Assembly: GCA_944383265.1 (NCBI GenBank)
Contig: CALWOX010000003.1
Span: 124,001 to 188,000 of the forward strand
Direction of reading: 5' to 3'
DNA length: 64,000 bases
Source of the DNA: an uncultured Lachnospiraceae bacterium
GTDB lineage: Bacteria > Bacillota > Clostridia > Lachnospirales > Lachnospiraceae
Shown in pieces: positions 44,569-54,269 of the stretch. Under the pieces are notes generated by a model, which did not search any database, was not told the origin of the DNA, and saw only the letters and a program-made list of their open reading frames with translations. The position numbers were made by a program, and so were the translations under genes. The stretch's first letter is position 1, and each line of letters starts with the position of its first letter.

Positions 44569-47500
44569 TTAGTTATATCTGCCATTCCAAGCCCCTGTAT
44601 CATCAACATAGTAATTATCCGGCGTCCTGTCATTTATGTATAAGGAGCCATAGGGCTTGATATTCCCTCTTACCTTATAAACCCAAGCGCCGGTATTCGG
44701 ATCATAAAACCATGACTGTATAGGTGCTGTTTCATTAAAATAATACCAATTTCCGTTTATCTCCTTCCAGCCAAGCACCATTCTGCCATCTGCAGGCTCG
44801 AGATAATATGTGAAGCTGTCATAGGGATCCTTATACCAGCCTGTCACCATTCCTGTTTCTGTAGAAATATTATACCAGCCTGCAAGTTTATAATCATAAA
44901 CCCATCCTGATTTCAAATATCCGTTTTGTCCGAAAGCATACCACGATCCATTTACCTTTTCCCATGCGATCTGTTCTGCACTCTCTCCGTTTTCCTGCGA
45001 AAAGATATAACCTGCCGCTGTGCTTCCGTCAGCATAAATAAGCTTCCATCCTGTTTCATCCTGCTGCCAGTGAGAATAGCCTGATCCCTCCCCTGTAACA
45101 ACACCTAAAACATCATCAATTCTTCCTTTTTTGGGGTCATTTACAGTCGATACCGTTGAGGTCGTCTCGCTTCCTCCACTGCTGCTTGTGCCTCCGCTTC
45201 TGCCTGTAACTCTGTAGTTTTGAGCTGCTTTCTTGAGTGTATTGTCCTCCCTCGTACGGAACTCAACTCCAAGTGTATGCGTTCCTGTTTGGTTTGAAGC
45301 CTTAAGGGTCTGGCTACGGATAGTTATCCTGGTGCTTCCTGATTCAGAGTCGTAATCGACGCCCTCTGTAAGCTTTCTACCATCAAGGAATATGTCAGTA
45401 AACTCATCATAAACGCCTTCTGAAACAAATGTATGGTCCTCTGTTGAGCTTAATCTTATATCAGGTATCCTCTGAGTTACCTCGTAGCCTGCATCTGTTG
45501 AATTATCAACATTATAATCAGTATTATCCATTACATTGAGAGTATATGTCCTTGACATATCAGGGAATTCATCAATGCTGTTCATCATTCGTACAGTAAA
45601 GCGGAATTCTCCTGTCTCTGTAGGCACTCCATAAATTTCTCCGTTAGGCTTTACCTCCATTCCGTCCGGAAGGCTTCCGCCTGTAAGACGATAGCTTATC
45701 TTATTGCTGCTGTATTTATTGCTGTTCTGTATCATTGTTCCATAGGGGACATACTGAACCGCATCAGGAATATCCTCTGTAATTATCATAGGGTCACCTA
45801 CAGCTCCTGTTAAGGTAAGTACCGCAAGAACATCAGCTCCTGATTTTATAATCAAAGTTCCCTCCGCATCCATACCTTCTGCTCCGTCTTTGGCCTTAAG
45901 ACGTATTTTTGCGACATTCCATAGTTCATCCCCAAGGTTTCCTCCTGCAGTTCCATCAGGTACAAAGCCTTGTAATGTATCCGAAGCTCCCCCCTTGAGA
46001 TTCCAGTATTCATCAAGCTCCAAAGCCTCAGAATCCAATTCTACAGACAGATTTGAAATATCCTCTGTTCCTCTGTTTATAATAACGATATCATGCAAAT
46101 TATCATGAGGGCTATCTATAAATACCTCCCTGACAGAGGTTATTGTTCCATCTTCATCTTTCACGGTTTCTGCATCCTCATCAGCAAAGCTGTTGATATA
46201 AATACCGCTATCTCCCGCCTCAGGATTTATGATCTGTACCCAATAGTTCTTTGCGTCCTCCTTATTCTCGGCCGATGCGGAATACTGTACAGGTCCGTCT
46301 GAAAAGTCATGGGTATTCACTCCGCTTTCCTCAGGGCTGTCGCTGCCCTCAGTATAAAGGTTTATACCAGCTTGTGTGGAAAACTCTAAAGCAAGATCAG
46401 AAAGGTCCTCTTCGTCAGTCAATATCGTAATATAATTATATTCAGCATAAGAATCCTCATGTGAATCTATCACATAGCTTCTGCTGTCTTTAATACCTGT
46501 AAAGCTTACCAGAGTATCAGAGCTGAGAGCAACCTCATAGGCCTTTGTCTTAATAAGCGACTTATATATCTCCTGATCAGGATCACTGTCTTCACCTACA
46601 AATACTGTAAAATATACTCCATTGCTGTAATTTGCGTTATATCCTCCTCCGCTTGCTGACCCGGCAAAAAGGCTTTCCATTATATCCTCAGCCCCCTTGG
46701 ATTCGGCGTCTGCTATGCTGTCAAATTGTCCGACATAAGCTGCTGTTACCTGATTATTTGCTTCTGAACCTTCTCTGTAGTATCTGAATATAAGATTATA
46801 GCTGTCATCGGAAGGATACCCGGCTTTCAGCTCTATTGTACTTTCCGTAAATCCGTTTGACGTAAAGCTGTATGAGCTACTTATCACAGAAGTATTTTCT
46901 GAATAAAGGCCTGTGCTCAGGTAATTGCTGTCTGAGGTCACATATATATCTAAGGTAAACGGAAGGCAGCCTGTAGGTATTTCTCCCTTATATGATGTGA
47001 TCGTAAATTCCTTTGATCCTCTTAAATCAAACCTGTATCCGCCGTCAGTCTCCTCCATCTTCTGAGAATCCGCAAAGAACTGTTCTACAATATCATTATT
47101 TTCTTCAGCTTCTTCTACTGTATCGTACTTTCCTTCAAAAGCCCTGTATCCTTCTCCATTGTTCAAAGGATATATCTTATTGTTCGGTGAAAAAGCCACA
47201 AACACCTCATCTGCGTTATTGAGTTCTTCCTCTTCGAGTTCAATACTTATATGCCTCTCGTCCCTCTCACTGTCATAGTATTCATAAGATGCAACCGTAA
47301 GCTTTGTTCTGCTGCCGTCCTCTCCTTGCATATAGACCTCAGGGACCAACCAATTTCTCGATTCTGTTATCTGTATAGGTACGATATATCTTATGTTGTC
47401 TTCACCAAGTTGGCTCTCGTCTCCGACTATCATTTCCCATTCGACATCTTCGCGCCATGCTGTATCTAAGCTGAGATCCAAATAATCTCCCGGATGGCTT

Positions 47501-48543
47501 ATCTTATAGTCATCTTCATCTTTGATAGTCCACATTATACTGTCATCATCAGTAAGCTCATAGCTACCTGTAAAGATACTGTCCACACTTACCATAGTAA
47601 GCTCGACGGGAGTATAATCCGTCAGATCTATTTCAGCAAGCCTTACCTCCTCAAGGGGAAGAAGCGACATAGTACTTATCCCTCCTCCGCCATTGGTAAA
47701 GTGTTTTTTCTCAGGATATACGACTATTTTCTCACCTGCTACATTAAGAGTTATTCCTGTTACTGCATTATCATCAAAATAAGCTGAAACATAAAATTCA
47801 TGTCCGCCTATTTCCACACTGTCATCAGGAGTCATAAACCATTCTCTTGTGGTCTTTCCGTCATGGATAAACTCAACCTCATAGGGGAAAAAGGGATTTT
47901 CCTCAGGAATGTTTATAGTATAGCTTCCGTCCTCTTCAAAGCATGCATCTCCCTCTTCACCCTCATAGAAGGTCTCGCTGTCTACTACAGTGACATCCAT
48001 ATTTCCTGTATTGAAGATGATTTCGTCTGCAGATTTTGAAAAGATCTCGTCTTCAATTTTATTTTCTTCCTCAGAAAGTGCCTCTTTTTCGGCTTCATCT
48101 GTATTTGATCCTTTTTCAATCACGCCGGCTTCGGGCTTATTTTCAGAATCATTTTCAGCCTGTCCATCTGATTCGGATTCTTCCTCCTCTTTCATATCAG
48201 AATCCTTATTTTCCTCATTGTCCGACAGATTCTCATCCTCTGATTCTGAATTATACGGCTCATCTCCGCTCTCTTTTTCGTCATCAAATTCATCTTCTGT
48301 CTTTACATTGTCATCACTTTCTGATGACTTATCATCTTCGGATTCATCCTTCATGTCGTTTTCAGAATCAAAAGAATTATCAGATTCCTCCTCGTCTTCT
48401 TTTTCTTCCGCCTCTTTAAGGATATCCTTCTCCTGTTGCATTTGAAGGCTTGTCTCAGTCGGTTGCAATGCAAATATCGGCTGAGTCGGTATCATCAACA
48501 ATGCAGCCAGAATTACCGCAAGCCCCCTCTTGATGCTTTTCAT
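44569..48543 (-). CDS. Very large secreted surface protein with choline-binding-like C-terminal repeats
   Basis: 1324 residues. Signal peptide (KRGLAVILAALLMIPTQPIFA), then a region of about 140 residues made almost only of Glu, Asp, Ser and Lys. The middle is beta-rich, with a putative Ig fold of the He_PIG type (FVPDG to LNVMD region; SLPDGMEVKPNGEIYGVP). The last about 190 residues hold W-G-containing repeats (WEKVNGSWYAFGQNGYLKSG, GWKEINGNWYYFN) like choline-binding or cell-wall-binding repeats. It starts three bases after the kinase stop, so it is last in the Tad operon. Inference: an adhesin or pilus-associated wall protein. Confidence 0.85.
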   Translation of the reverse strand: MKSIKRGLAVILAALLMIPTQPIFALQPTETSLQMQQEKDILKEAEEKEDEEESDNSFDSENDMKDESEDDKSSESDDNVKTEDEFDDEKESGDEPYNSESEDENLSDNEENKDSDMKEEEESESDGQAENDSENKPEAGVIEKGSNTDEAEKEALSEEENKIEDEIFSKSADEIIFNTGNMDVTVVDSETFYEGEEGDACFEEDGSYTINIPEENPFFPYEVEFIHDGKTTREWFMTPDDSVEIGGHEFYVSAYFDDNAVTGITLNVAGEKIVVYPEKKHFTNGGGGISTMSLLPLEEVRLAEIDLTDYTPVELTMVSVDSIFTGSYELTDDDSIMWTIKDEDDYKISHPGDYLDLSLDTAWREDVEWEMIVGDESQLGEDNIRYIVPIQITESRNWLVPEVYMQGEDGSRTKLTVASYEYYDSERDERHISIELEEEELNNADEVFVAFSPNNKIYPLNNGEGYRAFEGKYDTVEEAEENNDIVEQFFADSQKMEETDGGYRFDLRGSKEFTITSYKGEIPTGCLPFTLDIYVTSDSNYLSTGLYSENTSVISSSYSFTSNGFTESTIELKAGYPSDDSYNLIFRYYREGSEANNQVTAAYVGQFDSIADAESKGAEDIMESLFAGSASGGGYNANYSNGVYFTVFVGEDSDPDQEIYKSLIKTKAYEVALSSDTLVSFTGIKDSRSYVIDSHEDSYAEYNYITILTDEEDLSDLALEFSTQAGINLYTEGSDSPEESGVNTHDFSDGPVQYSASAENKEDAKNYWVQIINPEAGDSGIYINSFADEDAETVKDEDGTITSVREVFIDSPHDNLHDIVIINRGTEDISNLSVELDSEALELDEYWNLKGGASDTLQGFVPDGTAGGNLGDELWNVAKIRLKAKDGAEGMDAEGTLIIKSGADVLAVLTLTGAVGDPMIITEDIPDAVQYVPYGTMIQNSNKYSSNKISYRLTGGSLPDGMEVKPNGEIYGVPTETGEFRFTVRMMNSIDEFPDMSRTYTLNVMDNTDYNVDNSTDAGYEVTQRIPDIRLSSTEDHTFVSEGVYDEFTDIFLDGRKLTEGVDYDSESGSTRITIRSQTLKASNQTGTHTLGVEFRTREDNTLKKAAQNYRVTGRSGGTSSSGGSETTSTVSTVNDPKKGRIDDVLGVVTGEGSGYSHWQQDETGWKLIYADGSTAAGYIFSQENGESAEQIAWEKVNGSWYAFGQNGYLKSGWVYDYKLAGWYNISTETGMVTGWYKDPYDSFTYYLEPADGRMVLGWKEINGNWYYFNETAPIQSWFYDPNTGAWVYKVRGNIKPYGSLYINDRTPDNYYVDDTGAWNGRYN

Positions 48544-48546
48544 TTC

Positions 48547-51411
48547 TCACTCCTCCTTTGTAAAATATGTCTCTCCCAAAGCTATAAGCTCCGGGAGTGA
48601 ATATAAGCGGCATTGCCGCAAATTTCCGTTCTTATAGTCAAAATAGGCTACATCATCCTTTATGTCGCAAAGACAAGGCAAATAGGCTACGACCTCAAAT
48701 TTTTCATTTAAAAGAAGCCCGTATCTTTCTCCTTCTGCTGTAACGTATTCCGTCATGATTCCCTCATCAGTCTCTGTAACATAGGTAAGATAATCATTTT
48801 CCGAAAGAGTAGCTACAAGCTTTCCTGTATCTGATTCATATACCTGCGCCGGCTCATGAAGATAAGAAGCTATCCGATATTTTTCAGTATAAAATTCCTC
48901 ATACAGGCTCTTATCAGGCGGTGCCTTTTTCTCTTCTGACCTTAGCTCTCCTGTTCCTGCATCATAGCGCCTTACAGTTCCGTCATACCAGATCACCTCA
49001 AGCATTGAGGAGCTCTCCTCTCTTATAAACTGCTGGTCATAAATATTTTCAGCATCGGGAAGCCTTTCCTCCGTTAGAAGCTTTCCTCCCATATCGTATA
49101 TTCTGAAGCCCTGATAATCAAACAGCATCACTGTTTTTCCATCAGCGCTTATACGGGCCTCGTCATGGATATACCTCCCGTCATAGCTCAAAAGCTGTGT
49201 ATCCTCATGCTGTTCAAGCCTCATAAGCCTTATTTCAGGATCACTGCGATTTGCTGTAATCGCGGCATTTTCAAGAAGATATACAAAGTCGTAATTCTTT
49301 TCGCCTGTCTCATAGGATACTCTCTGAGCTCTGCTGTCATAAAATGAGAATGCATTATCATCTGTAGCTGTAAGCACATATCCATTGTCTGCAGAAAAGC
49401 CTGTAATGTTGGCTTCCGGAGAATATGCAAGCTCTTTTTCCTCAAGTGTATCTTTATCAAACCGAACCAAAAGGCCTCCGTTGGCCAAGAAAATTCCTTC
49501 CTCATTTACACATATGTGATAATTGCTTCGGGATTCCTGACCTCCCAAATAAAAGGCGTCTGTTGTGTCGATTAAGCCAAATATCGATTGATCGCTTTTA
49601 TTTGCGCAAAATGCAAAATAATTTCCGCAAAAGCCTCCTCCGAAGCTGCCATACTCCGAGGTGTCATATATGATCATATCCCCATCGGAATCATTTAAGT
49701 CATATATACGCAGGCCCCCGTCTGAAAAGCTTACAGCAAGCATACTGCCATCATGATTCAGTGAAAAAATATTGTTATTCGGATTTGCAAAAATATCATT
49801 TGCTGCAACCGCCATGTGCTTCCCATCAAAGGATTTTTCCATGATTATTTTTCCATTATCCGCGTTGTATATTATTGCCTTTGATTCATCTCTGTTTACA
49901 GCCGCAATTGTTCCTTTGTCTCCTGACAGGGAGATGGCAGTCGCCTCTTCTCCGGACCAAAGGATTCTTTTTTCGGAAATGCTGTACTCTGCTATTCCGT
50001 CCTTTCCTGAAAATATAACTCTGTCTTCATCAGAGAATACGCACTCACAGAGAGCAGAGTCTGATGTGGCAAGCTCAGCCAAAAGTTCCCCCTCTTCTGT
50101 GTCAAATACAAGTATTTCCCCTGAACAGACAACGGCAAACATCCTTCCCATAGGAGATTTCGCTATATAAAACGGAGCCGAAGGGAGATCTATTATGCCG
50201 TCTGATTTATATCCGTCTGAAAGGTCATATACGCCTAACGCATCTGTCAAAGCCTTTTGAGCTTGCGCTGTAACAGGGGCATAAAAAATACTCTCCCCCT
50301 CAGGTATTGCTTTCAATGCAAGCCTTACAGCTTCAGCTCTATTTCCCTCTTCAAGACTGTTCTTTGAATACTCTGAAAGAGTAAAAGCCTCCTGTCTGCT
50401 TTCCATCTGCTTAAGGCCTGTAAATGTTGCCGCCCCTCCCGCTGAAAGCATTACAATCGATAGTAAAGCTGCCGATGCCATTCTTCTCCTGTGCCTTACC
50501 ACTCTTCTGTCATTTCTGTACAGCATGCGAAAAGCATCATACATTTCATCGGCAGTCTGAAACCGCATGTTCGGATCCGGCGACATGGCTTTTTCTATTA
50601 TTGCCGCAATGGCCGGACTGCATACATCTTTCGTAAGGGGAACAACCTTTAAAGCATCCTGCTGCGGCTTTACTCCTGATAAAAGATGATAAAGTGTGGC
50701 CCCCAGACTGTATATATCCGAGCGGACATCAAGCTTTACAGCGCGCCGGGAGCTTCCGGAATATGACATTTCTTCAAAAGAAAGGCTTTTCATTGTGAGA
50801 GTATCAGCCTCCTCAGGATCACATTCCGGCATGCCTACAAGCCTGTCTTGATCTGTTTCTTGCGATATATAACAGCTTCCGTAATGCTCAGGAGAAGCAT
50901 ATCCTCTGCTTCCTCCTACTTTAACAGCGCCGTCTTCGCCAAGAGCCAGGGCAATATTATAATCAATGAGACAAATATCTCCGTTTGGTCTAAGCATTAT
51001 ATTTGCGGGCTTTATATCTCCATGAAGTATTCCATGAGGCGGTCTGCTGTGTAAATAGCTTAAAGCCTCCAGAAGCTGAGCCGCCCAGGCTATTACCTTT
51101 GGTTGCGATGGTATCTCCCCTCTCTTTAACAGTTTGTCAAGGCTCTCACCCTCAATATAATCCATTACGGTATACACAATCCCATCCTGCTCCACAAAGT
51201 CGTATACCTGTGGTATATAACGATGGCTCAACCCCTTCAGCATGTCTACTTCTCTTCGGAGCACCTCCTGTTTTGCGGCAAGAGACCTTTTATCAGCCTT
51301 TAATACTATCTCCTTATCCAGTCTGAGATGTCTTCCCAGATAAACTATTCCACCTCCGCCTGAACCGATTTTTCCAAGAATCTCATATGTGCCCGCAATT
51401 ATTTGAGACAT
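48547..51411 (-). CDS. Membrane serine/threonine kinase with beta-propeller-like extracellular domain
   Basis: 954 residues. Kinase at about 1-300: GKIGSGGGGIVYLG, EIVLKADKR (the Lys), ILHGDIKPANIML with HGD in place of HRD, and CLIDYNIA with DYN in place of DFG; GYASPEHYG is the activation segment end. A membrane helix (AALLSIVMLSAGGAATFTGL) follows near 320. The outside part has repeated Trp/Asp strands as in WD40-like propellers (VFDTEEGELLAELA, IYNADNGKIIMEKS). Known: such kinases partner with PP2C and FHA proteins, both encoded just upstream. Inference: the propeller senses an outside ligand or the pilus. Confidence 0.9.
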   Translation of the reverse strand: MSQIIAGTYEILGKIGSGGGGIVYLGRHLRLDKEIVLKADKRSLAAKQEVLRREVDMLKGLSHRYIPQVYDFVEQDGIVYTVMDYIEGESLDKLLKRGEIPSQPKVIAWAAQLLEALSYLHSRPPHGILHGDIKPANIMLRPNGDICLIDYNIALALGEDGAVKVGGSRGYASPEHYGSCYISQETDQDRLVGMPECDPEEADTLTMKSLSFEEMSYSGSSRRAVKLDVRSDIYSLGATLYHLLSGVKPQQDALKVVPLTKDVCSPAIAAIIEKAMSPDPNMRFQTADEMYDAFRMLYRNDRRVVRHRRRMASAALLSIVMLSAGGAATFTGLKQMESRQEAFTLSEYSKNSLEEGNRAEAVRLALKAIPEGESIFYAPVTAQAQKALTDALGVYDLSDGYKSDGIIDLPSAPFYIAKSPMGRMFAVVCSGEILVFDTEEGELLAELATSDSALCECVFSDEDRVIFSGKDGIAEYSISEKRILWSGEEATAISLSGDKGTIAAVNRDESKAIIYNADNGKIIMEKSFDGKHMAVAANDIFANPNNNIFSLNHDGSMLAVSFSDGGLRIYDLNDSDGDMIIYDTSEYGSFGGGFCGNYFAFCANKSDQSIFGLIDTTDAFYLGGQESRSNYHICVNEEGIFLANGGLLVRFDKDTLEEKELAYSPEANITGFSADNGYVLTATDDNAFSFYDSRAQRVSYETGEKNYDFVYLLENAAITANRSDPEIRLMRLEQHEDTQLLSYDGRYIHDEARISADGKTVMLFDYQGFRIYDMGGKLLTEERLPDAENIYDQQFIREESSSMLEVIWYDGTVRRYDAGTGELRSEEKKAPPDKSLYEEFYTEKYRIASYLHEPAQVYESDTGKLVATLSENDYLTYVTETDEGIMTEYVTAEGERYGLLLNEKFEVVAYLPCLCDIKDDVAYFDYKNGNLRQCRLYSLPELIALGETYFTKEE

Positions 51412-51572
51412 TTTCCGTACTCCTCATAAAGCTTTCTTTTTATTCTTCGTCCTGTAATGGTAAATATGGCAATAAAAATACAGGCAAGAAGTACCGCAAG
51501 CGCCATAAGCAGTATTCCTCCATAAAATAAAATCTCACTCTCCGTAAAAATGTCTGTAAATTCCTTAATCAT
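51399..51572 (-). CDS. Small single-pass membrane protein
   Basis: 57 residues starting at ATG 51572 (GGGGG seven bases upstream), or 59 residues from 51578. It is one hydrophobic helix (ILLMALAVLLACIFIAIF) with a basic C-terminal tail RRIKRKLYEEYGK. It overlaps the kinase start by 13 bases and follows the prepilin peptidase by 14. Unknown function, fixed by position within the pilus operon. Confidence 0.65.
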   Translation of the reverse strand: MIKEFTDIFTESEILFYGGILLMALAVLLACIFIAIFTITGRRIKRKLYEEYGKCLK

Positions 51573-51586
51573 TAACATCCCCCATA

Positions 51587-52090
51587 CTACATAAGAATTC
51601 CTATAAGTGAAGCCAAGGCTATCGTCCATCCGAAGCTGAAACAGGAGTATTTGCCTTCTTGAGCAGATCCGAGTTCCCTTGAGACAAAAATCCCTGTAAT
51701 ATACCCACTGAGATCTTTTAAAGCATTCCTCCATTTATGCTTTCTTGTAATAATGAGCATAGCTGCGACACCCCCTATGATAAATGAGATGATTTCCACA
51801 AAGATAATAAACTTAAGGCCCGCAATCGCACCCACAGCCATATAAAGCTTTGAGTCCCCTGCCATTATGCCTCCTAACATCCATATAATGACAGTAAGTC
51901 CCCCTGCAAAGAGTCCTGCCAGCCCATCCGCAAAAAAGCCCGGTCCTCCTGCAAAAAGTCTTAACAGTATTCCTCCGATGATCCCAGTAAATGTCAGTTG
52001 ATTTGGAATCTTTCCTGTTTTGAGATCTGTCACCGCGCCTAACGAAGCTATAATAAAAGCCCCGATTTGAAAAATATTTTCTATATCCAA
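51587..52090 (-). CDS. Type IV prepilin peptidase (A24), short form
   Basis: 167 residues with about five membrane segments. First Asp in AVTDLKTGKIPN, second in GGIMAGDSKLYMAVG (AGD in place of GMGD). Known: A24 enzymes cut class III signals of Flp-type pilins after Gly. This is the second such gene of the operon, besides the one at 54660-55331, and resembles CpaA/TadV. The stop is followed by the small membrane protein gene. Confidence 0.88.
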   Translation of the reverse strand: MDIENIFQIGAFIIASLGAVTDLKTGKIPNQLTFTGIIGGILLRLFAGGPGFFADGLAGLFAGGLTVIIWMLGGIMAGDSKLYMAVGAIAGLKFIIFVEIISFIIGGVAAMLIITRKHKWRNALKDLSGYITGIFVSRELGSAQEGKYSCFSFGWTIALASLIGILM

Positions 52091-52116
52091 TTTGCTCTCT
52101 TACTCTCCCGAATTTT

Positions 52117-52887
52117 TTATCCTTGGGCTGCTTCAACCACTATTATTGAGACATTATCCTTTCCCTCGCCAATCGGAATCATTCTTCGTAACAGATTAAC
52201 CTTTTCTTCAGGAGATAGATCATTTCTCTCAAGTACCCGGCTTATTTCTTTATCCTCCAGTGCATTGTACAGGCCGTCGCTGCAAAGCATAAAGGTTTCA
52301 GTCGTTCCCAGCTCTCCTATAGTGAAATAACTCTCCGGAACTTCAAACATACCCATGCACATAGTAAGGACATTTTTCTTTTTAAAGCTTTTAAGTTCTT
52401 CTTCTGAAATCCTGCCTTCTCTTAAAAGCTGTGCTCTCAAAGTCTGATCTACAGTAAGCCTGCAAAGACCTTCCGAAGACAGCCTGTAAACTCTGCTGTC
52501 TCCCATATTCTCAATGTAAAAGCTGTCCTCGTAAATCAGCAGTAATGATAAGGTAGAACCGCATCTTGTATTATTTACTCTTTTAAACTCTAAAATACGA
52601 TTATTAATATCCCATATCTCCTGTTCCAGAAGCTCGCGGATGTCCTCCCTGTCGGTTCTTCCTGCCCGCATCATCTCAGGCAGGTCCTCATTCCACCACT
52701 CCTCAAACATGTCGGTTATAAATGAGCTTACCATTGCACCATAGGAAAGGCCCCCCATGCCGTCAGCCACAACAAAAAGCGCCGCATTTTTGTCTTCCGG
52801 ATTTCCCTGAAGGCATAATATACTGTCTTGATTTTCGGCCCTCAGATCTCCTCTGTCGGTAAGTGATCCGTATATCAAGGTGAGCAT
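52117..52887 (-). CDS. PP2C-type serine/threonine phosphatase
   Basis: 256 residues. Metal motifs RGDLRAENQDS near 13, FVVADGMGG near 39 and LCSDGLYNALED near 200. Known: such phosphatases reverse bacterial Ser/Thr kinases; the kinase lies three genes downstream. It starts two bases after the FHA gene stop, so coupling is very likely. Confidence 0.94.
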   Translation of the reverse strand: MLTLIYGSLTDRGDLRAENQDSILCLQGNPEDKNAALFVVADGMGGLSYGAMVSSFITDMFEEWWNEDLPEMMRAGRTDREDIRELLEQEIWDINNRILEFKRVNNTRCGSTLSLLLIYEDSFYIENMGDSRVYRLSSEGLCRLTVDQTLRAQLLREGRISEEELKSFKKKNVLTMCMGMFEVPESYFTIGELGTTETFMLCSDGLYNALEDKEISRVLERNDLSPEEKVNLLRRMIPIGEGKDNVSIIVVEAAQG

Positions 52888-52889
52888 GA

Positions 52890-54269
52890 TCAGCTCCTGT
52901 CCGCTGCGCAGCGCAGTGTGAATTCACTGTCTGCAAGGCTTATCCTGTCATTATCCTTAAGGGGATACGGAACATTGCTGTTTATTCTCTGTCCGTTTCT
53001 GTTTATATATGTTCCGTTTTTGGAATTTAGATCCTTAACATATATGTTTCCGTTCATATTTATGAATTCCGCATGTATTTTCCCCACATTGGGATTGGCT
53101 ACAGCAAAATCCACCTGTCTCGAAAGCCTTCCTATCAAAACGCTTTGTTTATCAAGGGGCACTCTCGTCATAACTCCGTTCACATAGTATTCAAGATAAG
53201 CCTCACCCTCTGTGCTGTAGTCCCAAAGCTCAGTCTCACCGTTTTCATCATCGTCATGCTGTGACTGTAGCTGTGGGTTCAGCTGAGGCTGTATACTCGG
53301 CTGCGGGTTTATTTGCTGCTGCGACTGTATATTAAGCTCTCCGCTAATTTCTTCTCTGATCCTGTTTTCTGTATTAACACTTTCGTGTATCTCAGGCATC
53401 TTCATATTCTCCGGTGTTCCCGGGCCTTCAAAATCGTTAAAGCTCTCAGAGCTCTTAAATCTTTCAGGTACTTTTACACTTTTGAAGCCTGCAGGCTTCG
53501 GCCTTTTATTATCTGCTTTAGCATCCTTCTTTTCCGCCTTCCCTTTTTCTTCGTTTTTTCTCTTTGACTTATTCACTCCGCTGTTTACATAGGCTTCCCT
53601 GTAAATTATTATTTCAGCCACTGCCAATACCAAAATAACGCCTAAAATATTTTTAATCGCCAATCCGCCCTCCGGAGTCTTGAACGCCCCAAACGAAAGC
53701 ATTGCAGCAAGAAAAACCATGATCACCGCCTGAGGAATAAGAAATTTCTTTTTTGCCTTTTCCCTTTCAGGGCTGCTGTTCTCGCAGCGTCGCGTAATAT
53801 TCTCTTTTTCTTCCCTTTTTTGCTTCTTTTCTTTCTTTTTCAGTTTTATTTGTTCTCTTTTTGAAATACCTTTATCTGTTTTTTCTTCCATACTCTGGCT
53901 ACGTATATATTCCGACTGTCCGATATCTACAGTCTGTTTCCGAGCTTGCGGAAGTCTTTCCGGAAATGGCATCTCCTGTAAAATGTTTTTCTGCTGTAAG
54001 TTCTCCTGCCAAGGGATTTCCTGTTTCGGTCCCTGTGGTAATGGGCTTTTACGTAAGAGTCCGTCCGCCGGCAAAGTCGTAAACACAGGAGTACTGTACC
54101 TGTTTATAACCTCTTCAATCTTCTCCAAAGAGAATGGCTCTGTATTAAGGGCTTCCAAAAGCACCTGAATGAAATTATCATTTGTTATCTCGATCTTTCC
54201 CCTGACTATAAGAGAAGTCAAAAGCTCCCTAACCTCTGCGGACTTTGAGTTTTTCATCGGAAGGTACAT
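52890..54269 (-). CDS. FHA-domain membrane protein, 3' part of a frameshifted DUF6382-FHA gene
   Basis: 459 residues as drawn from ATG 54269, but with no RBS there. It opens in the middle of a DUF6382 domain (FMYLPMKNSKSAEVRELL), then has a long charged Lys/Glu-rich region, two membrane segments (FLIPQAVIMVFLAAMLSF and KNILGVILVLAVAEIIIY), a Gln/Pro linker and a C-terminal FHA domain (VLIGRLSRQVDFAVANPNVG, DLNSKNGTYIN). Known: FHA domains bind phosphothreonine, so this is probably a partner or substrate of the operon's kinase. The DUF6382 start is in the preceding gene in another frame. Confidence 0.75.
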   Translation of the reverse strand: MYLPMKNSKSAEVRELLTSLIVRGKIEITNDNFIQVLLEALNTEPFSLEKIEEVINRYSTPVFTTLPADGLLRKSPLPQGPKQEIPWQENLQQKNILQEMPFPERLPQARKQTVDIGQSEYIRSQSMEEKTDKGISKREQIKLKKKEKKQKREEKENITRRCENSSPEREKAKKKFLIPQAVIMVFLAAMLSFGAFKTPEGGLAIKNILGVILVLAVAEIIIYREAYVNSGVNKSKRKNEEKGKAEKKDAKADNKRPKPAGFKSVKVPERFKSSESFNDFEGPGTPENMKMPEIHESVNTENRIREEISGELNIQSQQQINPQPSIQPQLNPQLQSQHDDDENGETELWDYSTEGEAYLEYYVNGVMTRVPLDKQSVLIGRLSRQVDFAVANPNVGKIHAEFINMNGNIYVKDLNSKNGTYINRNGQRINSNVPYPLKDNDRISLADSEFTLRCAADRS

